From positions 2,666,001 to 2,730,000 of the forward strand of contig NC_082406.1 in the NCBI RefSeq assembly GCF_004011695.2: a DNA stretch of 64,000 nt, in the 5' to 3' direction. A program made the position numbers and the translations under genes. The notes beneath the pieces are model-generated. The model did no database searches. It had not been told where the DNA came from and saw nothing but the letters and a program-made list of their open reading frames with translations. Below, piece by piece: positions 34,105-47,205 of the stretch; within the stretch, counting starts at the first letter, position 1, and every line of letters starts with the position of its first letter. Origin of the DNA: Ascochyta rabiei (Eukaryota; Ascomycota; Dothideomycetes; Pleosporales; Didymellaceae).

Positions 34105-36480
34105 GGTGTTGTGATGTCTTAGGGTTGTGCAGATGGGCTGGAAAGAGTACGGCGACAGCTGAAGAGTGCCGCGCAATAGCCTGAAGGTATTTGGCGCGTC
34201 GTTGGTGCTGTGAACCGCGGCATCAAGCTCGAAGAACAAGAACGATTGCTAGCGCAATGTACCAGTCTTGGCATGGCCTTATCGATTACACTTCGTCAAG
34301 ATCGCGCGAGACCCAAGGCTGATATCGACATCACCATCACCACGCTTCAAGTACAAGATGCGGCCACGTCTGCTGTCTTTTGCTCTCCGGTCGGCATCCG
34401 TAACAGGCTGAGCTATACAGATGGCTCGCCACTGCGACACCCGTTCACGCCGCAGTTAGCGCTCAGCTATGCCTGTTCCTCACCATCATTGACACACCCT
34501 CGACTGCAGAGTGAACAACATACACACTCAAGCGCAATGTTCTGTGGCCAACGGCTCTCCAGTCGAGCTCAGCAGAAGATTCGTCTCGAGCCATGGTTGC
34601 TCGACGCCTGGCTCAACGTTCGAAAGGACTGCTTTCACCCTGCATCATGGTTGGCATCTGGAGCTGATCACACAGCAGTACATGACTCTTGAATATCCAG
34701 GGCTCATGCTTATGGCCCTTGGAATAAAACTGTGAGCCTATGGATATTGGCATAGGTTTGAGGCCGGCCAAGTTTGCACCAGCGTTGTGGAGCATCCCAC
34801 GAAAAATCTATACCTATCAACGAACACATCAAAATACTCCACTGATTCATCAACAAAGAGTTTCGACACAATAAAAATTCTAGGAGAATGAAGAGGTGGT
34901 ATAGTGAACCGCCACAACCTGCGAACATAACATCTGCCTCCGAATCGAACAAAGAGTGCGGTCAAGGCGCAAAAAGTCAAGAGTTGGAACTTGCTCCTAG
35001 GCTGTCAAGCAACGACTCCCAGGCTTGCAATACAAGCGATCCACCTCTCAAAAAGAATTCAATTGGAGCGTATCGAGAAGCGGATACACTTCTCGAACCC
35101 TTTTTGGTTAAAGCCAACAATACGGGCGTTCCAGGATAATTTACCTCATTACGTCAAGAATCCCACTAATCCGTGCTCAGTTGCACTGGCAATGCAGAAA
35201 ATTCTGAAGCCAGCAATGTCCAAACAATCAGAATAGCATTCTGATCGCAGCTAATTACATGCGGAGATCGAGTTTGCTGGAAACACGTTCGCCGTCCCCA
35301 GGCTTACCCCAGATTTGTTCGTGCTTGGGTTGGGGTTCATTTGCGCACGCACATGCTGCCGAGGAGCTCCAGTCGACACCGAGCCGTCACACCCGGTATC
35401 GTGGAACGTATTCGGATCGGCAAAGACGTGTCAAAGTCACCCTTGGCTGCCCTTCAAATTTGTTTGCCATTGGAGCAAGCTCGTCGCAATCGTCACTTGC
35501 AACGACGTCCAAAATGGTGGATATGACCGCATCCAAGAGACTGCAGATGCAGGTATGGCTTGAACGCAGAAGCTCAGGAGATTTGTGTTAGTCCTGCTGG
35601 GCGAACACAATACAAGCCACTCGCTACATCCTTGGAAAGTGTTAGGCATCCAGGAGTAACGTTCAGGTGTGCGGCCCGGGAGTGTCATCCGGTCTACGAC
35701 TGGTCCAGTTTCTGCGCAAATACTTGCCACTTCGGCAGAATGCACGGAAAGGGGAGTCGTGGAGCGGGATGTCGCGAGCCAAGGGATACGATGTATCGTT
35801 CGTTGCTGGAATGTCTCTTCCCAAATTCCTGGGTCACCAAACCAACTTCCCAAGCTCTCGCGCAACCTTTCTCTGCGTTTGTAGCTCGAATCGCACGCAA
35901 GACGTTCGATTTGAGCGCATGCGAGCTTGTAAATGGCCAAGCCACCCCGGATTTTCTGCATCACGCCATGCCAAAACTAGCTCCCGCCGCGATCAACACC
36001 CCTCGGACCACTTACGGAACCACACCCACTCGAGTAAGACTTGTGGCGTCTGGGGCACCGGTCTTGGTGTCTTAACAAGACCTCATCCCCGTCCACGCTT
36101 GAACACGCTGCCGCCGCAAGAGCCTAGACGTAACGGCGCATCGACAGCAGCCAATCACCTATTGCCCTGTACTCGCTCTGTGCCGAGACAATAATAATGC
36201 CTACCCCAGAAGGTTTTGTTGACTTGTTCGTTGCAGGCAATTGCTCCTCTGTGATCTTCAGTCTCATTTGCGGAGAGGGGCTTTGTGTCGGCGAGCAGGG
36301 TTTTCTCTCATCCAGGCCCAAACAAGTCGCTGAACGATCCTCTCCGCACATCGAGGAGTGATGGAAGGCACCGCTTAGCCGCTTCGAACACTTCCAGGTA
36401 CTGCATGTGATGATGGTGGACAGTGGATCTTCTGAACACGGACTGTGCCTTTACAAGGCCAATGCGGCCTACTGTGTAGA
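34105..36480. other. Long intergenic region, nothing recognised
   Basis: About 2.4 kb. Overlapping frames of up to 175 codons occur on both strands near 35440-36190, but none has a family motif, a signal peptide or consistent codon use. It separates the housekeeping block from the accessory genes. Confidence 0.45.
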
Positions 36481-36487
36481 TATAAAG
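36481..36487 (+). promoter_or_regulatory. TATA-like box of the CFEM gene
   Basis: TATAAAG, 113 bp upstream of the CFEM start codon, followed by a CA/CT-rich leader. Position and sequence fit a strong fungal promoter (inference). Confidence 0.5.
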
Positions 36488-36599
36488 CCTTGAACATCCT
36501 TTGTGCTCTTCTCCCGTAACCATCACCGTCGTTTACACATACAAACCTAGAACCTTTACTAAGCCGTCAATCCACACACGAATTCATACACCAATCAAG

Positions 36600-37258
36600 A
36601 TGAAGACCTTCACTGTTGCCTCCATCATCGCCCTGGCCTCTGTTGCCTCCGCTCAGCTCGACAACATCCCGTCATGCGCCGTGCGTATCCATCATTGCCG
36701 TCCTTCAAGATTACAACTAACACATAACAGTTGACCTGCTTTATCACTCCCCTCACCACTGACGGCTGCTCTGGTCTGACCGACTTCGCTTGCCACTGTA
36801 AGAAGGGCACCGAGTTGCTGGCCACCGTCCAGCCCTGCGTGCAGAAAGCCTGCTCCGCCGAGGACCAGGCCACCACCATCTCCGGCGTCGAGTCCACCTG
36901 CGCAGCCGCTGGCGTGCCCATTGAGATCCCTGACAGCTCTTCCGCCGTTTCATCGGCTGCTGCCAGCGTCACCTCCGCCGCCGCCTCGTCCGCCGCCGCT
37001 TCCGCTTCCTCTGTCATTTCTCAGGCAAGCTCTGCTGTTGAGTCGGCAGCGAGCAGCTTGTCCAGCGCTATCGCCAGCGGCATCTCCAGCGCGCAATCTG
37101 TAGCTTCCAGCCACGCCGCCACTGCTACCCACTCTTCCAACGGTACTGCTTCCGCTACTCCCTCTGCTTCCCAGAGCCAGTTCACTGGTGCTGCCGCCCA
37201 GGCCACACATGCTGCTGGTCTCCTCGGCGCTGCCGCCCTTGCTCTCTTCGCCTTGTAG
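36600..37258 (+). CDS. CFEM-domain GPI-anchored protein, 202 aa, two exons
   Basis: Secreted surface protein; family members bind heme or iron or act in host interaction. Exons are 36600-36680 and 36731-37258. The signal peptide MKTFTVASIIALASVASA ends before QLDNIPSC. The CFEM module has all eight cysteines in order (SCA, TCF, GCS, ACHC with two, PCV, ACS, TCA), and an aspartate in TDFACHC is in the position that contacts heme iron in characterised members. From about residue 90 the protein is Ser/Ala-rich (O-glycosylated stalk). It ends HAAGLLGAAALALFAL, a typical GPI signal with a preceding small-residue site. The splice joins SCA to LTCFITP and keeps the first C-x3-C pair intact. No neighbour within 1.7 kb. 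Confidence 0.93.
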
Positions 37259-38996
37259 ACGACTAGATCTCGCGTGCGTTATGCAGGACAGAAAACGATC
37301 AATGTCAAAATGACGTTCTAATGAGGAGGAGATGGAATTAGTAGTCTGTACTATAATGCAAAACGGTTAAAATCTAATGCTATGATGACGATACTCCTAG
37401 CTCTTTACCTCTCAAAGTTACTCTTCCCGCAAGTCCAGCCTTTCCACGTCCTAGCAATTCTCACTAGCCCTGATGATTGCATTGCCCTCTGTGATCAGTC
37501 CAACTGCCTCAGCTGTTTTCAGATGCGACGCCTGTGACTCTCCAAGAAACTGTACAGGCGAACCTCCAAGTAGGTGATCCGCAAGGTTAACAATACTAGC
37601 TCAACCTTCTAGGAGTGCCAGTACACGCAACGCACTCACACCTCCTCAATTGACAAACTATGCAAGCAGCAATGAAATCAAACACGCTTGGAACGAACCC
37701 TCCGAGGCTCGCAAGTACAAAGGGAAATCAATCCTGCCCTTCGCCGCGGCTTCCATGGCTACCCAACTCTAGCGTCCTACTTCACCTTGGTACAATCTGT
37801 TCACGCTTTTTTATCCTGCTTTTACTCACAATATAGCAGCTTCTTACCGATACTGTAGCCCACACAGGTCTGCGCCTCGCCAGACGAGCTTGTCCCTTCT
37901 TCATCGATGAATTTTCTGTGGATTCGATCTCGAGCTCTATCACTCAAGCTATATGCGCCCAATCGAATAAAGCCGTGAGGAATTCAACAAAGACTAGATC
38001 CTAATCGCAACCCAGAGCATACAGAGACAAACATGTGACTCGAGACAAGTCAGAATGAGGGTTACGACACGCAGTAAGTACACATTTATTGCAATCGACC
38101 AAGCTCCTCGACAAGTATCCTCCAACCGGTGCCACAATGTTTATACAACGACCTCCAAGGTGGTGTATTCTGCGAAGACTCCAATCGTGGCAAAAATCCG
38201 TGCAGTTGCACTCGAGCAAGACTGCACCGGCGCAGCTCCTGGACCAATCACAGAAAGGGCTACCATCTCAGAAGTATGCTACGGAACGCAACACGCAGAG
38301 CTCACAATCCAGATGTTAGTCCGCTCGGTGTCGATGCAGCCACAATTATGCTTTACCTCGATCCACCATATATCCAACACGCTGCACTCTTGGAATAGCT
38401 TACGTGCGTTGTGTACACCTCGTGTCACGAAGGCCGATCACGCATGCTCGGCTTCACATGCTTGACCGCCGACCGCCGACCATGGCGGGCACGAACTTTC
38501 GAAACGTCCTGCCACACAGCGTCGCCCCCTCCAGCTCGCAGTTGAGTTGACAAGACAAGACCATTATCGCAACCCGGAGTATAACTCAGACGTTCCCGCA
38601 TTGGACTGCGTCGCTCAACCCAACATCGGAGTTCTTGTACACACCGACTTCCAGCCTCGGCCGATTGTGACACTCCGTGGATAGTCTCTGGCGCGGCTCA
38701 GTCGTCAGCGAATCAGCGTTCTTACATCTGTCAATACCGACCGAGGCATCGGAAGAGTACCTAGCTACCAGACTGTCTCAAATACCCTTCGGTGTTCGCT
38801 ACGTGATTTGCGAGAGCTGCACACTGCGTCATTCTTGGCGCCCTTTCCTGCGTGGACGACAAGATTAGCTAGCCTCCGACGCAGCGCAGGGCGAGCATAA
38901 CGTTCTTACACCCAACAGAAACTTTCCATCAACCAGCAGCGTGCAGTACTTACCAACCAAAACTCCATTTCAACCCAGATTGTGCATTCCATAATT
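37259..38996. other. Intergenic, nothing recognised
   Basis: About 1.7 kb between two plus-strand genes. Short frames only. The last few hundred bases presumably hold the CYP505 promoter. Confidence 0.45.
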
Positions 38997-41900
38997 ATGA
39001 GTTCAGACACAGCGACAATTCCCGGGCCTCCAGGACTTCCTTTCATTGGAAACATATCCGACATTGACGCCGAGAACCCGATACAGTCGCTCTGCAACCT
39101 CACGGACACCTACGGTACACCGCTCCGAACGTGTCCCAGAACACTTAAGACTAATAAGCATAGGTCCGATATGGAAGTTTTACATTGCTGGCAAAGAACG
39201 TATCGTGATTGGCTCGCAAGCGGTGATGGACGAGATTTGTAATGAGGAACGCTTCTCAAAGATCATCGCGGCTGCACTAAATCAAGTTCGAAATGGTGTA
39301 CACGATGGACTGTTCACAGCAAGAGGGCCGCAAGAAGAAAATTGGGGAATCGCGCATCGCGTACTACTTCCTCAGCTGGGTCCATTGGCCATTCGCAATA
39401 TGTTTCCAGAGATGCACGACATTGCTTCCCAACTCGTCATGAAGTGGGCGCGTCATGGACCTGACCATATAATCAAAGTCACCGACGACTTCACTAGGCT
39501 AACTTTGGATACAATCGCGTTGTGCGCGATGGACTACCGCTTCAACTCATACTACTCAGAAAATATGCACCCTATGATCCAGGCAATGGCAGATTTCTTA
39601 AAGGTCAGTGGAGTGCGTGCACGTAGAGATGTAGTCACGCAGATGTTCTACCGCGCAGAAAGCCAGAAGTACCAAGACGATATCGAGCTGCTTCGAAAGA
39701 CAAGTTTTGACGTCATCAACACACGAAAGCAGAACCCCACGGACAAGAAGGATCTGCTCAACGGCATGCTGAAGGGCGTGGATCCGAAGACTGGAAAGAC
39801 AATGACCGTATGTATCGTAGCACGTTGTTCTTGATTTCGTGACTAACCCACCTAGGACGACAGCGTGGTGGACAACATGATTACGTTCCTGGTCGCCGGC
39901 CACGAGACCACTTCTGGGCTCCTTTCATTCACATGGTACTATCTCTTGAAGAACGCTGCAGCGTACGAGGCAGCACAACAGGAGGTTGACAACGTGATCG
40001 GCAAAAATCCAATCACCGTTGATCATCTCACGAAGCTACCATACCTTAACGCGGTGTTGCGTGAATCGTTACGCCTGTCGCCAACAGCTCCATCTATTGC
40101 TCTTACCGCAAAGGAAGATACTATTATCGGCGGCAAATATCCGGTCAAGGCGAATGTACCCCTGCTTGCCCTCTTCACCAAGATTCATCGAGATCCCGCT
40201 GTGTATGGAGAGGATGCTGAAGAGTTCCGACCTGAGCGAATGTTGGATGAGGAGTTCAACCGCCGCAATGAAGAATTTCCGAACTGCTGGAAGCCGTTTG
40301 GTAACGGTATGAGAGGATGCATTGGCCGGCCCTTCGCCTGGCAGGAAGCTCTCTTGGTGATGGCGATGCTCCTGCAGAACTTCAACTTCTCCATGGACGA
40401 CCCCTCGTACCAACTCCAGATCAAGCAAACACTCACGATCAAGCCTAAGGATTTTTACATGCGCGCAAACCTCCGAAGCGGCGTATCTGCTACTGCCCTT
40501 GAGCGTTCCCTCGCTTCAGCTACACTGAATGACCCTCCACCCGCGAACGGTACACCGCAAGTGCGCAAAGAGAAGCTTGCGAAGGGTAAGCCAATCTCTA
40601 TCTACTACGGATCGAACAGTGGCACCTGCGAGGCACTTGCGAACAGACTGGCTAGCGACGCTGCAAACCACGGATTCAGGGCTGACGTGGTCGATACTCT
40701 GGATACGGCCAAGGACAATCTGCCTAAAGACAGGCCAGTGGTTATAGTAACAGCGTCGTATGAAGGACAGCCAGCTGACAATGCGACGCACTTTGTGCAA
40801 TGGGTGGGGACGCTGAAAGAGAACGAGCTCAAGGATGTCTCGTATGCTGTGTTTGGCTGCGGACACCGAGACTGGGCGAAGACTTTCCACAAGGTACCCA
40901 AGTACCTCAATCAGGAGTTAGAGAAGGCAGGCGGTATTCGTCTTGTGGACATGGGCACTGCCGATGCAGCTCAAGGAGATATCTTTACCGAGTTCGAGAC
41001 CTGGGAAGATCGAATCTTCTGGCCTACCGTGCGAGAGAAGTATGGCTCATCCGAGGCTGAAGGGGAAGGCTCTTTGGAAGCAACACTTGATGTGGAGATC
41101 TCAACACCACGGTCTTCGACACTGCGTCAGGATGTTCGCGAGGCCCGCGTCGAAGAAGTCAAGGTGCTCTCCGGCTCAGATGTCTCCGAAAAAAGACATA
41201 TCGAGATCAGTCTACCTTCGGATATGACCTACTCGGCAGGTGACTATCTTGCCATACTCCCTCTCAACCCCAAAGAGAACATCCATCGAGCCATGAGATA
41301 TTTTGGCTTGTCTTGGGATAGTATGCTCACGATTTCCTCGCCTGGACCCACCACCTTGCCCATCGACCAGCCTATCAGTGCTATTGATGTCTTTGGCGCT
41401 TACGTTGAGCTCGCACAGCCGGCCAGCAAACGCAACGTGCATGCACTGGCAGATGCAACCCGTGACGAGGCTGCACAGAAGGAGCTCTCATGCCTTGCGG
41501 ACGAAAGCTTCTCGGAAGAGATCACAGCCAAACGGGTGTCGGTGCTGGACTTGCTTGAGCGATTCCCTTCTGTGCAACTGCCTTTGGGTGTCTTCTTGAA
41601 GATGCAGCCACCGATGCGAGTTCGCCAGTACTCTATTTCATCCTCGCCGCTCTGGAAGCCAAACAATGTCACGCTTACGTATGGTGTTGTTGATCAGCCA
41701 GCGTTCAGTGGCCAGGGACGATTCGTAGGTGTTGCGTCGAACTACTTGTCACATCTTGCGACTGGCGATAAGCTACATGTCAGCGTTCGATCGAGTCATC
41801 AGGCATTCCATCTACCCAAAGATTCGAAGAACGTGCCTGTCATTATGATCGCTGCTGGCACAGGTATGTATTCTGACGTGGAAAGGTAGTACACGTGATT

Positions 41901-42404
41901 AATGACTCACAGGTCTTGCGCCATTCCGTGGTTTTATCCAAGAACGCGCCGCTCAGCTTGCAGCCGGTCGTGAACTTGCACCAGCCTTGCTGTTTTACGG
42001 CTGCCACGGCCCTGACAGCGACTTGCTGTACGCCGATCTTCTCAAACGCTGGGAACAGCTTGGCGCTGTTTCTCTCCGCTTCGCATTCTCTCGCGCCTCT
42101 GATCAATCCGAAGGGTGCAAGTACGTCCAAGATCGCCTCTACCACGACAAAGAGGATATTGTTGAGCTTTTCGATGCTGGCGCAAAGTTCTTCGTGTGCG
42201 GTAGCAGGGATGTAGGCGACGGCGCCCAGGAGACGTTGATTAAGATTGCAAAGGAGACGAAGATGAAGAAGGATGGTAAGGAAATGGATGACCAGGAAGA
42301 ACGAGAATGGCTCGAGAGATTGAGGAATGAAAGGTCAGTACAGCCCTGTGATGTTCGGTGCCCAGCTAACGTACGACAGGTTTGCGACGGATGTTTTCGC
42401 TTAA
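38997..42404 (+). CDS. Self-sufficient cytochrome P450-reductase fusion (CYP505 family), 1071 aa, five exons
   Basis: Fatty-acid subterminal hydroxylase type enzyme, like P450foxy: one chain carries the P450 and its FMN/FAD reductase. Exons are 38997-39114, 39164-39807, 39856-41863, 41913-42333 and 42380-42404; phases close over 3216 nt. P450 part: N-terminal IPGPPGLPFIGN with no membrane anchor (soluble); I-helix AGHETTSG (268-275); ESLR; heme loop FGNGMRGCIGRPFAWQE with Cys at about 409. Reductase part: FMN site YYGSNSGTCEALANRLA (about 503); connecting domain; FAD site RQYSISSSP (about 850); NADPH site GTGLAPFRGF formed at the exon 3/4 junction (about 923). The C-terminus FATDVFA comes from a 25-nt last exon. 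Length is normal for the family. No biosynthetic cluster is seen around it. Substrate unknown. Confidence 0.96.
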
Positions 42405-42959
42405 GCAAAGCATCGTAGATTGCGATATCGCCAGGTTCGGCGGAAGAGAGTTACGGTTCAATGTAACAGACAAATTGTCACTTTCATAAAGACCCAAATT
42501 CTTTGTTACTGCTCGAGAAAAAGTTAATCGCAGTGTATCCGTTCAAAATCTGAACGTAGAATATTATGCAGTCAAGTTCAAAAGGTTAATGTTAGCCCGT
42601 CCCTCCATTTGACATAGTTTCGCCATCCTCTCGTCCTTTCTGGCAACACTGCTTTGTGGCCAGATGCGTGGCAGGGCAGCTCGCATACGATAATTATGAA
42701 TTACATTTTGCATCATGGGACATGGTTATTTACTAACAATGTGATTGTTAGACCAAAAGATCAAGCCAATAGCAGCAGCCCCGTGTCTTACGTATCGACC
42801 ACCTGCTGCCGACCGGGGCGCATGTCTAAACCGTGAACGCCGATTCTGATGTTCTATGCATGTGCATAAGCGACCAGAAAGAGAACAAACCTTTCGAGGA
42901 AGAGAATCCAGCTTTGTCGGCTTCGTGTTTGTTTAAACACCGTTCGTCCCAGAATGACC
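42405..42959. other. Intergenic, convergent 3' ends
   Basis: AT-richer, no gene recognised. Confidence 0.45.
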
Positions 42960-43653
42960 ACAAGTGAGCTGCGTGCTCACCATCTAGCTGTCCAAGATTG
43001 CCAGACTTTGCAATGGCATTGCCCAAAACACTCCACTCAATAGTTGCGCTCGGAATGCAACGGTCACACTTTTCGCTATCAGGATCTCTTATTTGATCCA
43101 GGCTCGAGGCCAGTATGGATCGAGCTTGATAGTGTCCCATTGCTGGCGCAAATGATCCGGACGATGTTGGCTGGCCTTCGCACGTAACCAGTCAAGAGCA
43201 GCGTCGTGAAACTCTCCGTGATTATCAAGCCACAGGAGAATCTCTTCTGCGTTAAGGTATATCGCCCCCATACGCTGTACCTGGTGTCTGCGTTCAACAA
43301 AACAGCTTTGGTCTGTGCAAATCGCATCCATCCATAGTCGGTGGTCAAACATCGCTATCGCTCAGACTCGCACCTCCGGTACCTGCAAACAGGTAATACA
43401 TGTGCCGCAACTCCATTCTCAGACATACGTCCCCAGGACTTAGAGGTACGATTTTGACCAAGCGAATCGAACCAGTGCTCAGGTACAGATGCTGATACAC
43501 GAAATATGACCTCGTGGAATCGTGAAATCGTTCCACAGTGGATGCTTTTAGGCTATAGATTTGTGTAGGTGAATACATCGCGATAGGAAAAAAATTGTAA
43601 AGCGTTTCTTCTGATTTTAAGACTGCAAGGTGATACAGAGTAAACGCAGGCAT
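42960..43653 (-). pseudogene. Second HET-domain gene relic, broken
   Basis: On the minus strand, a first frame (43653-43345) has the usual N-terminal lead-in (TGSIRLVKIVPLSPGD). Then, in another frame, comes HRLWMDAICTDQSCFVERRH and VQRMGAIYLNAEEILLWLD, the second half of the HET core, followed by YWPRAWIK and a TAA at 43089-43091. Intact relatives read a Gln-Glu-Ile after WI-x, so CAA-to-TAA is likely. After the stop EIL resumes and, one frame over, ATIEWSVLGNAIAKSG. The central YxALSYxWG segment is missing, so there is an internal deletion as well as frame changes and a nonsense mutation. Clearly non-functional as read. Confidence 0.75.
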
Positions 43654-44956
43654 TGTACGTTATTGTATTTTCATGCTGCTGCAGCTTCACGCTGGTCGTT
43701 TGTAAAAGGCAAGAGCGACACGGCTGTGGCCAAACCACCACGAGGCTTGCTTAGCGTATAATTCCACGATAACATCTCAATGTCGGATGAGTGGAAACAA
43801 GAAAGCAAGAAAAACTAACTGGCGTATTCATTCTTGAGGTAATCCAGATAAAGGCAATTCGCAGTTCACGGTATTTGTGGTGGTGCCAAGACGCAAAATT
43901 TAACGTGAATCTAACACGCATATGGCACCCATGGAACGCTATCTCCGACCTCATGCTCACTCAGCCTTATTTCCTTTCTTATACCTTACACCAATGTTGG
44001 CCACATCAGAGCCCAGTGTCAAAGTGTCAGCTCAATCGTGTGAACAGCATCACAAGGAGTGTATATGGTCTTTTGAATATTCCCATGAGGAAGTTGTGTG
44101 AAACAATTTCTTAAATTGTCTCACAAGGCTTTGTTTCAGCCTATCTTGCTGAGCGGGTTTAATAGTTGGCAAGCAGATGTATCGTATTGAGGTCCAATAA
44201 TGTAATGCCGGCCGTTACAAGTTCTGTTAACAGCCATTATGAATTGGATTCTGCGAATAATTATCGGTTATTCCCGGAACATACACAGCTCAAAAAACAA
44301 ATCTTCAACATGCAAGTGTTTTCCTAACCTGCACTGCAACAACAAAAGAAGCTTACGAGCGCGCTGTGTCCACGCTCGGCCGGAAGCTATGCTACACCCT
44401 GGACGCTTACTGTAAAGTTCGGCGAAGTGATATGCGCTGTGCTACCACCTTCCAAAGTCCTGGGTCAATTTGTGGGACGTCGCTATCCTTTTTTTGGGTG
44501 GATTGCTGCTGACGCCAAGGCTCACAAAATCTACATGCCTTCGCCCTGTGACGCTCAACAGCATTACAAGAGCAGCTTTGGTTGAACCTAATACTGGAAG
44601 ATCAAGCCCCAGGCGAGCAACACTCTTATCGATGCGAACTCTCTCTGAAATACAGAAACCCTTCGACGATTTCCCGTTCGACAGGGTCTTTGAGAGTTTT
44701 TGGTTCAGCCTGGCTGCCCTTAATACCTTCCATGCGGGGTGCAACATGCGGGGCCGAGCTCTGGAACATCAGCAAGTGATAGAACGAGACCTCAACATCT
44801 GTCCGTAAGCACAGGTGAGTCTCCACTTCTTGTACGCTGCGAAACTGGTAACGCGAATGGGCGCAAAGCCACACCGTCAGCTGTACAAGAAAGACCGAAA
44901 CCTCGTAGCTCTTCTAGAGCTATTCGAACTCCCTTGAATCACTCGCAAGTTCGAAG
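43654..44956. other. Intergenic, nothing recognised
   Basis: About 1.3 kb, AT-richer toward 44200. Frames near 44440-44870 lack motifs. Confidence 0.45.
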
Positions 44957-47205
44957 ATGCGCCCGTCATTGCTCTTTGCATGGGTAGCTGTCGTGGCTGC
45001 ACAGCAGGATCCTATTGAAGATTTTTGCCGCCGCCACCAGCATCAGACGTGTGTGATTGATGACAAACTTTACATTGATGGCGGAAAGGTGTTTTATGGC
45101 GGGTCTATCGAAAATGGTAGCATTGCGCAACAAAGTAAGTTTGTCGCGGTTCAACGTGCCAGCCTCGCTGACCAGCAGACACTCGTTTGTTGTGGGAGAA
45201 CGTTCTAGCCACTGACAATGAGACCGAGTTTCCAACTCAGTATAAGAATCTGACGAAAGTAAGAGGGTCTCCATCGACCTGAATTCGCAGCAGCTGACTA
45301 TCTTTCAGCATTCAGAGGTGCCTTCCGTAAGTGGCGGCGTCCTGTGGCCCGACATTACCAACAAGTTGTTCTATCTGTTCGGCGGAGAATATAATGATGT
45401 TGCAAGCGTACAACCCTTCACAAAGCTATGGTACTTTGACGTCGTCTACAATACCTGGAATCAAACAAGCCCCTCTCCAACTCAGTCCGGCATCTCCTGG
45501 CCAGCGTTTGGGTCAGGTATAGTGACGGAAGGAGGTACCGCATATTACTATGGAGGTTATCTAAGCAACAAAACTACACCGAAATGGAACAGCGATCCTT
45601 TGATGCTATCCTCGCTGATATCTTTCGACATGGATACGCAAACCTGGTCCAATCAGACGTATGACAGTACTTCGCGGGCTGGAGGATCGCTCCAGTACCT
45701 TCCAGCATCGGCGTCGGGTATACTGGTATATTTTGGAGGTATTGAAGGGGACTCTGAAGGGGGAGTACGATATGTGAGTGGTGAAAGATGCGTGGCTAAT
45801 ACGTCCATTAAGCTGACATAGCTAGGCAAACATGAGTGTAAAAGTTGCCGTGTTACTTTTTGTAAATTCTACTTGCTGATGATGAACTAGGAGATACGAG
45901 TATTTGACATAAACGAGAACAAGTGGTTCACCCAAATTGCCAGTGGAGACGTGCCTTCCCCAAGACGTGGCGTTTGCGCGGGTGTGGCCTGGGCGAACGA
46001 TCATTCATCTTATAACATGTATGTTCAGGCAGAGGCTCACGCATTTATATGCTGACGTCCACAAGTTATGTTCAAGGTGGAGTCAGAGATGACGGTGCGA
46101 CATTCGGGGAGACATACATACTAACAATACCTTCCTTCCAGTGGATACTGGTAAGCTATCCCACCATTATACATACTGGTTGATACTCACGCCCGTAGAT
46201 ATATCCGGAACCTAGTCGCCTCCCGAACATAGCTGCAGGAAAAGGTTGGTCTTCTTGCAACGTAGTTCGGAGGAGTTCCCAAATGATTATTATTGGTGGT
46301 TATTATGCCAATGCTTCGTTCACGCAATGCGACGTACCAAAATACTACGGGCAACACGGTCTCCTTCTGGGTCAAGAGAGCGCAGAAGTTGCTCCACCGG
46401 AAGTAAAGTGGTTTTGGCGGTTCTGGTCAGGGTACAACAAGTACCGAGTACCTGACAAAATCGTTTCACTTATAGGTGGCAAGTAAGTAGCACACATGAA
46501 TCATGTTCTTTGTTATCACGCTGACTTTACTGCAGTACCGATGGGCATGCTACCAGAACAATGCCATTACAAGGTTGGACAACCCCATCTCCTCTGGGAC
46601 CATACTTCCAGCACCTGAATTGGGAGGGTCCACGCACGGCATCGAGAGCTCTACCGGGAACACCAACCGCAAGCAATCAGCCTACTCAAAATTCGCAGAG
46701 TGGACCCAATGTCGGTGCTATTGCAGGTGGAACTGTAGGCGGTGTGGTCGCCCTCGTCGCATTGATCTCCACCATATTCTTTTGTCTCCATTGCAGACAT
46801 AGCCGGGAAGCACCCAATCAAAGCCAAACAGAACTTGACTCCAACACCAAATCTGAGTTGGACGGTTTCCATAAATCCAATCCAAGCCATACCGGCTCCG
46901 AGGGTGGGACTGAGATGAGCTCCACGGGTTCAGCTACCTCATGTTCACCCCAATTCTCACTACCGCATGGCACCAATTCCTGGAATAGAAATCAAGCCTA
47001 CTATCAAGTGTCGCCACCTCAACGTGGTGAAGAATGGACTCAACAAGGTGCCTATTACCCACCGCCCCCGGACCTTTCACAAGCATACAAGCACCCGCAC
47101 GAGATCAGCGCAGAACTACCGGAAGCTAGAAGTCCAGTAAATGCGGAATTGTCAGATTTGAGCAGCCCAGCATATGCTGATTTACCGGATTCACGAGGGG
47201 TCTAG
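44957..47205 (+). CDS. Kelch-repeat type I membrane protein, 630 aa, seven exons
   Basis: Secreted beta-propeller on a membrane stem. Exons are 44957-45134, 45176-45258, 45309-45773, 45891-46018, 46066-46150, 46199-46482 and 46536-47205; 1893 nt, phases close. Signal peptide MRPSLLFAWVAVVAAQQ. Kelch blades are visible as KLFYLFGGEY, TKLWYFDVVYNTW, GTAYYYGGYLSN, SLISFDMDTQTW, ILVYFGGIEG, IRVFDINENKWF, MIIIGGYYAN, each a GG followed by an aromatic and W spacing. After WTTPSPLGPYF a Ser/Thr/Pro stalk leads to one transmembrane helix (VGAIAGGTVGGVVALVALIS, about 467-492) and a cytosolic Pro/Ser-rich tail of about 135 residues. The family is common in Dothideomycetes; role unknown. The last exon start (AA|T ACC) rests on phase and a TGCAG acceptor. 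Confidence 0.9.

Noticed and set aside
34210..34692. 160-codon plus-strand frame upstream of prp46
   Set aside because: No motif, overlaps the prp46 promoter, composition not protein-like.
35437..36194. Overlapping 171-175-codon frames on both strands
   Set aside because: No motif, no signal peptide, mutually overlapping; likely chance in GC-balanced DNA.
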